The notes beneath the pieces are model-generated. The model was given only the letters and a program-made list of their open reading frames with translations. It was not told the origin of the DNA and did no database searches. Positions 1-4,139 of a stretch of 7,506 nucleotides of DNA are shown here, piece after piece. How positions within the stretch are numbered: position 1 is the stretch's first letter; each line of letters opens with the position of its first letter. Origin of the DNA: an uncultured Clostridia bacterium (GTDB taxonomy: Bacteria > Bacillota > Clostridia > Oscillospirales > Acutalibacteraceae); the NCBI GenBank assembly GCA_945869905.1, contig CAMBQD010000043.1, positions 1 to 7,506 of the forward strand, given 5' to 3'. The position numbers and the translations under genes are program-made.

Positions 1-81
1 TACACAGCCTATGAGGGCTACTCATATTTTCTTTAAGGCCCTACCGAGAGGACAAGCATTGTTCTTGACAGAGTTAAGGAG
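1..81 (+). pseudogene. pflB: 5' part of the pflB reading frame, interrupted by an in-frame TAA at 34-36
   Basis: Translated in the same frame as the downstream pflB ORF, this stretch reads YTAYEGYSYFL, stop, GPTERTSIVLDRVKELL. It matches the PFL N-terminal consensus (YTPYEGDESFLAGPTERT-type; about residues 34-60 of the E. coli enzyme) on both sides of the stop, with no frame change. The TAA sits where the family has Ala or Lys (about E. coli residue 45), and a single A-to-T change from AAA would create it. The true start codon lies left of the window. The stop could be a real nonsense mutation, an assembly or sequencing error, or a readthrough site, and the sequence alone cannot separate these. 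TAA is not generally reassigned here, because pflB and adhE both end at TAA where their families end. Confidence 0.7.
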
Positions 82-2154
82 TTGCTTATAAAAGAAAATG
101 AAAACGGCGGTGTGCTCGACGTTGATACAGAAAAGGTACTTTCAATCCTTTCACACAAGCCCGGATATGTTGATAAGGAAAGAGATATAATCGTTGGTTT
201 GCAGACAGATGAACCACTTAAAAGAGGTGTATCACCCTTTGCAGGCTACAGAAATGCGGTTCAGGCCTGCCGTGCCTACGGCTATGAAATTTCCGACAAA
301 ATCAAGGACGAGTTTACCTACAGAACAACTCATAACACAGGTGTGTTCCGTGCGTATACCGATACAATGAAAAAAGCTCGTCACGCAGGTATTCTTACAG
401 GTCTGCCTGACGCATATGCACGCGGCAGAATTATCGGCGACTACAGAAGAGTTGCCCTTTACGGTATGGACTACCTTATTGAGCAGAAAAAGCTGGACAA
501 GAAAAAGGTTGGCGAGGCTGATGTTTTTGATGAGGAAACAATCCATCTTCTTGAGGACCTTTCAAAGCAGCTTGACTTTATGAATCAGCTTAAGGGCCTT
601 GCACTTGATTACGGCTATGATATTTCAAAGCCTGCCACAAATGCCAAGGAGGCTATCCAGTGGCTGTACTTCGGCTACCTTGGTGCTATCAAGGAGCAGA
701 ACGGTGCCGCTAACTCAATCGGCAGAATTGCAGAGTTTATTGACTGCTATATCGAAAGGGATTTGGCAGAGGGCACCTTGAACGAAAAGGAAGCACAGGA
801 GCTTATTGATGACCTTGTTATCAAGCTTCGTCTGGTACGTCATCTGCGTACTCCTGAGTATAACGACCTCTTTGCCGGCGACCCTGTATGGGTAACACTT
901 GCTCTTGCAGGTGTAACAGGCGAGGGTAAGCATATGGTTTCAAAGACCTCCTTCCGCGTTCTTCAGACTCTTTATAACCTCGGTCCGTCTGCCGAGCCAA
1001 ATATCACTGTTCTTTGGTCAGAGCATCTGCCACAGGGCTTTAAGGATTTCTGCGCTCAGGTTTCAATTGATACAGATTCAATTCAGTACGAAAATGATGA
1101 CGTAATGAGAAGAATGTACGGCGACGACTATGCAATTGCCTGCTGTGTATCAGCAATGAAGGAAGGCAAGCAGATGCAGTTCTTCGGAGCAAGATGTAAT
1201 CTTGCCAAGGTTCTTCTTATGGCTCTTAACGGCGGTAAGGATGAAATCGGTGCCGAGCAGATTGCGCCTGAGGGAGAAGTATTTGAGGAAAAGGTACTTG
1301 ATTATGACAAGGTCCTTGCGGCATACAAAAAGTACCTTTCCTGGATGGCAAAGCTTTATGTTAACACAATGAATGTTATCCACTATATGCACGATAAATA
1401 TGCTTATGAAAGACTTATGATGTCACTTCACGATACCGACGTTGAAAGGCTTATGGCTTTCGGTGTGTCCGGTATGTCAGTTGCAACAGACTCTCTTTCA
1501 GCAATTAAATATGCAAAGGTTACTCCTGTTAAGGACGAAAGAGGAATTATCACCAACTTTAAGGTTGAGGGCGAATTCCCCAAATACGGTAACGACGATG
1601 ACCGTGTTGACCTTATCGGTAAAGAGCTTATTGAATATTTCTACAAGGAGCTTTGCAAGACTCCTGCATACAGAGGCGCAAAGCATACTCTTTCAATCCT
1701 CACTATCACATCAAATGTAATGTACGGTAAAAAGACAGGTGCAACACCTGACGGCCGTAAAGCAGGCGAGCCCTTTGCACCGGGTGCTAACCCAATGCAC
1801 GGCAGAGATTGTGAGGGCGCACTTGCATCTCTTAACTCAGTTGCAAAGCTTGATTATGCTTGCTGTCAGGACGGTATTTCAAATACCTTCTCAATTACCC
1901 CTGATACTCTCGGTAAGGATAAGCAGCAGCAGATTGACCACCTTACAACAATGCTTGACGGTTACTTTGCACAGGACGCACATCACCTTAATGTTAATGT
2001 GCTCAACCGTGAAAAGCTTATCGCAGCAATGAATGACCCAACACTTTATCCATCACTTACAATCCGTGTAAGCGGCTATGCAGTAAACTTTAACAAGCTT
2101 ACTCGCGAAAAGCAGGAGGAGGTTATTTCCAGAACCTTCCACACTGCAATGTAA
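82..2154 (+). CDS. pflB: Formate acetyltransferase (pyruvate formate-lyase), open part of the gene
   Basis: This cytoplasmic glycyl-radical enzyme converts pyruvate and CoA to acetyl-CoA and formate in anaerobic fermentation. The open stretch encodes 690 residues and covers the family from about E. coli residue 61 to the C-terminus. Seen in the protein: the adjacent catalytic cysteines in IACCVSAM (residues 354-355, equivalent to Cys418/Cys419), followed by GKQMQFFGAR; the DSLSAIKYAKV and GKKTGATPDGRKAGEPF blocks; PGANPMHGRD; and the glycyl-radical motif RVSGYAVNF with Gly665, 25 residues from the end, as in E. coli. All catalytic parts are intact. TTG at 82 is only the first alternative start codon after the in-frame TAA at 34-36. 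The AAGGAG at 76-81 touches it, which is too close for normal initiation, so I doubt that 82 is the native start. PflA, encoded at 3165-3875, is the expected activase. Function is certain; whether the gene is intact is not. Confidence 0.93.
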   Translation: MLIKENENGGVLDVDTEKVLSILSHKPGYVDKERDIIVGLQTDEPLKRGVSPFAGYRNAVQACRAYGYEISDKIKDEFTYRTTHNTGVFRAYTDTMKKARHAGILTGLPDAYARGRIIGDYRRVALYGMDYLIEQKKLDKKKVGEADVFDEETIHLLEDLSKQLDFMNQLKGLALDYGYDISKPATNAKEAIQWLYFGYLGAIKEQNGAANSIGRIAEFIDCYIERDLAEGTLNEKEAQELIDDLVIKLRLVRHLRTPEYNDLFAGDPVWVTLALAGVTGEGKHMVSKTSFRVLQTLYNLGPSAEPNITVLWSEHLPQGFKDFCAQVSIDTDSIQYENDDVMRRMYGDDYAIACCVSAMKEGKQMQFFGARCNLAKVLLMALNGGKDEIGAEQIAPEGEVFEEKVLDYDKVLAAYKKYLSWMAKLYVNTMNVIHYMHDKYAYERLMMSLHDTDVERLMAFGVSGMSVATDSLSAIKYAKVTPVKDERGIITNFKVEGEFPKYGNDDDRVDLIGKELIEYFYKELCKTPAYRGAKHTLSILTITSNVMYGKKTGATPDGRKAGEPFAPGANPMHGRDCEGALASLNSVAKLDYACCQDGISNTFSITPDTLGKDKQQQIDHLTTMLDGYFAQDAHHLNVNVLNREKLIAAMNDPTLYPSLTIRVSGYAVNFNKLTREKQEEVISRTFHTAM

Positions 2155-2164
2155 TCAGCTTGCC

Positions 2165-2200
2165 AAAGCCCATTGAAATCATTGTATTTCAATGGGTTTT
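2165..2200 (+). terminator. Rho-independent terminator after pflB
   Basis: A near-perfect hairpin begins 11 bases after the pflB stop. Arm 2169-2179 (CCCATTGAAAT) pairs with 2186-2196 (ATTTCAATGGG) around a 6-base loop. The stem extends outward through a G-T pair and three A-T pairs to 2165/2200, and the TTTT and following T-rich bases form the run-off tract. It should end most pflB transcripts before the downstream cassette and pflA. Confidence 0.9.
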
Positions 2201-2221
2201 GTGTTATCATTATTCTATAAT
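2193..2221 (+). promoter_or_regulatory. Candidate promoter for the 2244-3172 cassette (and pflA)
   Basis: A perfect -10 hexamer, TATAAT, lies at 2216-2221, 22 bases before the ATG at 2244. A base 17 positions upstream gives only a poor -35 (TGGGTT, 2193-2198) that overlaps the terminator stem, and there is no TG extension. The context (just after a terminator, just before a gene) makes a promoter likely, but strength is uncertain because TATAAT is common by chance in AT-rich DNA. Confidence 0.4.
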
Positions 2222-2243
2222 TAACAGATAGTAAGGTGCGAAT

Positions 2244-2642
2244 ATGGAAGAAAAGGTAAAAGAATATATCAGTGCGATAAAAAAGGAAATAATCAAGTGG
2301 ATAATAGTTGAATTGCTTACGGAAGCATTTGAAATTGCGGCTTTTGTGATTATTCTGCTTAAGGCTACAAACAACCTTGAGGATTTGTCAAAGTTTATAT
2401 ATATTCTGATAGGTATGTTTGTTGTTATGTTTAGCACAATGTTTATCAGCATTAAAGTTAATTTCGGCTCATTAAAAAGCTTTTCCGAAATCTCCTCAAT
2501 TCAAAATAAATATAATCTTGCTTCAGAGAATTTGAAAAATGCCAAAAAGAATTTTGACAAAGGTAAAATCACCGCTGACGAATTAAATAAAGCCAAGAAT
2601 GATTACGACAATTTGATATCGGAAATATCAAATAAAATATGA
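2244..2642 (+). CDS. Small two-TM protein with C-terminal coiled coil, unknown function
   Basis: I do not recognise this 132-residue protein. It has a short charged N-terminal helix (1-18), a hydrophobic segment at about 20-39 (ending AAFVIILL), a short polar loop (40-50), a second strongly hydrophobic segment at about 51-70 (FIYILIGMFVVMFSTMFISI), and a charged helical tail (about 80-132) rich in Lys, Glu, Asn and Leu that looks like a coiled coil. The tail stretch DKGKITADELNKAKNDYDNL resembles the short C-terminal (SHOCT) type of motif, but this is by eye and weak. The likely location is the cytoplasmic membrane with the tail on one side; topology is not decided. Start: ATG 2244 preceded by AAGG at 2233-2236. 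The stop overlaps the RAYT start by four bases (ATGA, 2639-2642), implying translational coupling. Base composition is clearly more AT-rich than pflB and adhE, consistent with arrival together with the RAYT gene. Confidence 0.75.
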   Translation: MEEKVKEYISAIKKEIIKWIIVELLTEAFEIAAFVIILLKATNNLEDLSKFIYILIGMFVVMFSTMFISIKVNFGSLKSFSEISSIQNKYNLASENLKNAKKNFDKGKITADELNKAKNDYDNLISEISNKI

Positions 2643-3172
2643 ATTATAAAAAAGATTTGCCTGTAAGAAAGCCAAATAGGCTAAAGGAATTTGATTACAA
2701 CCAAAACGGAGCATATTTTGTAACAATATGTACAAAAGACAGAAAATGTATTTTAAGTAATATCGTAGGGGACGGCGTCTTCGACGTCCCGAAAATATAT
2801 TTATCAAAATACGGAAAAATCGTGAAAAATCGTATTGATGAAATGAATATTATGTATGATAACATATTTGTTGAAAAGTACATTATTATGCCAAATCATA
2901 TACATTTAGTTATACGCATAAATAATATAACAGAAATACAAAACGGGACGTCGAGGACGGCGTCCCCTACAAATTCAACAATACCATTATTCGTTTCAAC
3001 GTTCAAAAGATTAACCAACAAACAAATCGGCAATAAAATATGGCAACGTTCATATCATGACCACATAATCAGAGAGGAAGAAGATTACATCAATATATGT
3101 GAATACATAAATAATAACGCTCTAAAATGGCAGGATGATAAATATTTTAACGGAGGTAACGTTAATGGCTGA
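2639..3172 (+). CDS. REP-associated tyrosine transposase (RAYT), IS200-like Y1/HUH family
   Basis: This is a 177-residue protein of the Y1 transposase fold, single-domain HUH nucleases that nick DNA at REP hairpins via a tyrosine. Seen: the N-terminal signature LPVRKPNRLKEFDYNQNGAYFVTICTK split around residues 7-33; the metal-binding HUH motif MPNHIHLVI (His87, His89); and the C-terminal IWQRSYHDHIIREEEDY block (134-150) followed by EYINNNALKW (155-164). Tyr156 is the best candidate nucleophile by comparison with the YIxxNPxK motif of relatives; this copy has NA where NP is usual. Length fits the family. The start ATG 2639 overlaps the upstream gene (ATGA) and has no good SD of its own. The last codons (GGNVNG) read through the pflA ribosome site, and its stop lies 8 bases into pflA. 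The gene is AT-rich with many ATA codons, except for two GC-rich REP-like palindromes inside it encoding residues 43-51 and about 102-111. Biochemical activity is inferred. Confidence 0.88.
   Translation: MNYKKDLPVRKPNRLKEFDYNQNGAYFVTICTKDRKCILSNIVGDGVFDVPKIYLSKYGKIVKNRIDEMNIMYDNIFVEKYIIMPNHIHLVIRINNITEIQNGTSRTASPTNSTIPLFVSTFKRLTNKQIGNKIWQRSYHDHIIREEEDYINICEYINNNALKWQDDKYFNGGNVNG
2765..2791 (+). repeat. REP-like palindrome, copy 1, inside the RAYT gene
   Basis: This 27-base GC-rich element in AT-rich DNA starts with the tetranucleotide GTAG, the foot that REP elements present to RAYT proteins. It then forms a hairpin: GGGACG (2769-2774) pairs with CGTCCC (2785-2790), with a G/A mismatch (2775/2784), an inner CG/CG pair and a TCTT loop. 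The hairpin with an internal mismatch is typical of REPs. It is read in frame as VGDGVFDVP. Its reverse complement recurs at 2944-2970 with 25 of 27 bases identical, and the identity stops at the element ends. Confidence 0.8.
2944..2970 (-). repeat. REP-like palindrome, copy 2, inverted relative to copy 1
   Basis: Read on the minus strand it starts GTAGGGGACG and ends GACGTCCCG. It differs from copy 1 only at the 11th base (C for G) and the 16th (C for T). It has the same hairpin plan, with GGGACG and CGTCCC arms and a mismatch that is a T-G pair on the + strand. It lies 152 bases from copy 1 in opposite orientation, a REP-pair (BIME-like) arrangement. On the coding strand it encodes GTSRTASPT of the RAYT, in a different reading phase from copy 1. 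Confidence 0.8.
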
Positions 3173-3875
3173 TATACATTCATTTGAATCAATGGCGGCG
3201 CTGGACGGCGACGGCATAAGATACGCCGTATTTTTTACAGGCTGTCCGCTGAGATGCGCTTACTGCCACAATCCTGACACTTGGCATAAATCCGGTAACG
3301 AATGGACAGCAGAAAGGCTTGTTGACAAAATCAAACGATATAAGCCGTATTTTAAAAACGGCGGGGGCGTCACCTTTTCCGGAGGCGAGCCACTGCTTAA
3401 TGCACCGTTCATTATTGAAACGGCAAAGCTTTTGAAAAAAGAGGGTATCGGATATGCCGTTGATACCTCCGGCAGTGTTGAACTGACTGACGATATTAAA
3501 GCGGTACTCGACGGAGCGGACCTCGTTATCCTTGATTTAAAATTTTATAACGAGGAAAGCTATAAAAAATACACAAAGGGTAAGTTTGAAAATTTTGATG
3601 CCGTGGGCAAATACTGCACGGATAACAATATCCGTCTTTGGCTGAGGACTGTTGTTGTACCCAATATTAACGATAACGAAGAAAGCATCGAAAAATATGC
3701 CCAATTCGCCAAGCAGTTTAAGTTTGAAAAATACGAGCTGCTTGCCTTTCACACAATGGGCTTTTTTAAATATGAAAATTTGAAAATCGATAATCCGCTG
3801 ATAAATACCCCAGCCCTTGACAAAGACAAACTAAAAGAGCTTCAGGAGTATTTAAATAAATGTATAAATAACTGA
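3165..3875 (+). CDS. pflA: Pyruvate formate-lyase activating enzyme (radical SAM)
   Basis: This cytoplasmic 4Fe-4S enzyme uses S-adenosylmethionine to abstract hydrogen from the PFL glycine and switch PflB on. The 236-residue product has the CxxxCxxC cluster motif in GCPLRCAYCHNPDTW (Cys27, Cys31, Cys34), the GGEP SAM-binding motif (73-76) in GGGVTFSGGEPLL, the DLKF segment after the central strand, and WLRTVVVPNINDN. The N-terminus IHSFESMAALDGDGIR matches the family, with DGDG where DGPG is common. Length is close to the 246-residue E. coli enzyme. I choose ATG 3165 because GGAGG at 3152-3156 sits 8 bases upstream and MADIHSFES is the family start; an ATG at 3135 would add ten unrelated residues. 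The gene overlaps the RAYT end by 8 bases. A promoter of its own is not evident, so it probably depends on transcription through the cassette or readthrough from pflB. Confidence 0.95.
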   Translation: MADIHSFESMAALDGDGIRYAVFFTGCPLRCAYCHNPDTWHKSGNEWTAERLVDKIKRYKPYFKNGGGVTFSGGEPLLNAPFIIETAKLLKKEGIGYAVDTSGSVELTDDIKAVLDGADLVILDLKFYNEESYKKYTKGKFENFDAVGKYCTDNNIRLWLRTVVVPNINDNEESIEKYAQFAKQFKFEKYELLAFHTMGFFKYENLKIDNPLINTPALDKDKLKELQEYLNKCINN

Positions 3876-3919
3876 TGAAAAACAACTGTCAACTAAGGCA
3901 GTTGTTTTTCATTATTTTT
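3875..3919 (+). terminator. Rho-independent terminator after pflA
   Basis: A perfect 14-bp stem has arms ATGAAAAACAACTG (3875-3888) and CAGTTGTTTTTCAT (3899-3912) around a 10-base loop, followed by TATTTTT. It begins at the last base of the pflA stop codon. The A-rich left arm means it could also work on the opposite strand, but no gene converges on it here. Confidence 0.92.
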
Positions 3920-3945
3920 CCATGTTGTTACACAGTTGAATGAGA

Positions 3946-3963
3946 TTGTTAAGAAATTAACAA
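3946..3963. promoter_or_regulatory. Rex operator, distal box
   Basis: TTGTTAAGAAATTAACAA matches the Gram-positive Rex pattern TTGTTAA-N4-TTAACAA at all fixed positions. The symmetry extends to GAGATTGTTAA / TTAACAATCTC (3942-3967). Rex is the NADH/NAD+-sensing repressor of fermentation genes, and adhE is one of its best-known targets. The box lies 34 bases after the pflA stop-terminator and about 177 bases before adhE. A TTGACT hexamer at 3974-3979 could be a -35, but no good -10 follows it. The same bases form an 11-bp hairpin with a GAAA loop followed by TTATTTTT, so at the RNA level it could also act as a second terminator. Confidence 0.8.
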
Positions 3964-3984
3964 TCTCTTATTTTTGACTCGAAG

Positions 3985-4007
3985 ATTCGCACAAAATTAG
4001 TGTGAAT
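3985..4007. repeat. Short inverted repeat between the Rex boxes
   Basis: ATTCGCAC (3985-3992) and GTGTGAAT (4000-4007) form an imperfect inverted repeat (7 of 8 in DNA, 8 pairs in RNA with one G-U) around a 7-base AAAATTA spacer. It has no T tract, so it is not a terminator. It could be a second regulator's site; I cannot assign one. Confidence 0.3.
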
Positions 4008-4051
4008 TAATTATCATTTTTATGTTATATGGAGAATTTGGATTAAAAATA

Positions 4052-4080
4052 TTGAATTTGTTTTTGTTAGATATTATTAT
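4052..4080 (+). promoter_or_regulatory. adhE promoter (sigma-A type)
   Basis: TTGAAT (-35, 4052-4057) and TATTAT (-10, 4075-4080) are separated by exactly 17 bases, giving 4/6 and 5/6 consensus matches. Transcription would start near 4087, a few bases before the proximal Rex box, leaving a leader of about 50 bases to adhE. The placement supports Rex repression by blocking the start region. Confidence 0.65.
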
Positions 4081-4092
4081 ATGAGCAATCAA

Positions 4093-4110
4093 TTGTTAAT
4101 TAATTAACAA
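4093..4110. promoter_or_regulatory. Rex operator, proximal box at the adhE start site
   Basis: TTGTTAATTAATTAACAA is an exact match to TTGTTAA-N4-TTAACAA, and the perfect palindrome extends to 22 bp (4091-4112). It lies 12 bases downstream of the -10 hexamer and 29 bases before the adhE start, the position expected of a repressor site. Its centre is 147 bp from that of the distal box, about 14 helical turns, which would put both on the same face of the DNA. Confidence 0.88.
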
Positions 4111-4139
4111 TTTAGATTCAGTTTATGGAGGTAAACAAA

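Noticed and set aside
34..36. Reassignment of TAA to a sense codon in this organism
   Set aside because: pflB and adhE end at TAA, at the positions where their families end; one internal TAA is not evidence for an altered code.
31..39. CTT TAA G resembles the slippery context of programmed +1 frameshifting (as in prfB)
   Set aside because: PFL homology resumes in the original frame right after the stop; the +1 frame gives no homologous protein, so a frameshift would not restore the product.
232..546. Minus-strand and alternative-frame ORFs inside pflB, the RAYT, pflA, adhE and the phosphotransferase gene (for example 232-546 on the minus strand, 7228-7449 on the plus strand)
   Set aside because: They lie fully within well-supported genes, have no family resemblance or ribosome sites, and reflect the codon bias of the real frame.
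2210..2227. TTAACA half-site near the cassette promoter as a third Rex box
   Set aside because: The opposite half (TTGTTAA) is missing at the required spacing; only a chance half-match in AT-rich DNA.
2765..2970. CRISPR repeats or an IS terminal inverted-repeat pair
   Set aside because: Only two copies, inverted rather than direct, both inside one gene; they do not flank the transposase, so they fit REP elements better than IS ends or a CRISPR array.
3135..3164. Upstream ATG 3135 as the pflA start (246 residues)
   Set aside because: It adds MINILTEVTL, not seen in the family, and lacks a proper SD; ATG 3165 has GGAGG 8 bases upstream and begins with the conserved MADIHSFES.
4125..4139. ATG 4125 as the adhE start
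   Set aside because: This codon overlaps the GGAGG site that serves ATG 4140, and the added residues MEVNK simply translate the ribosome site.
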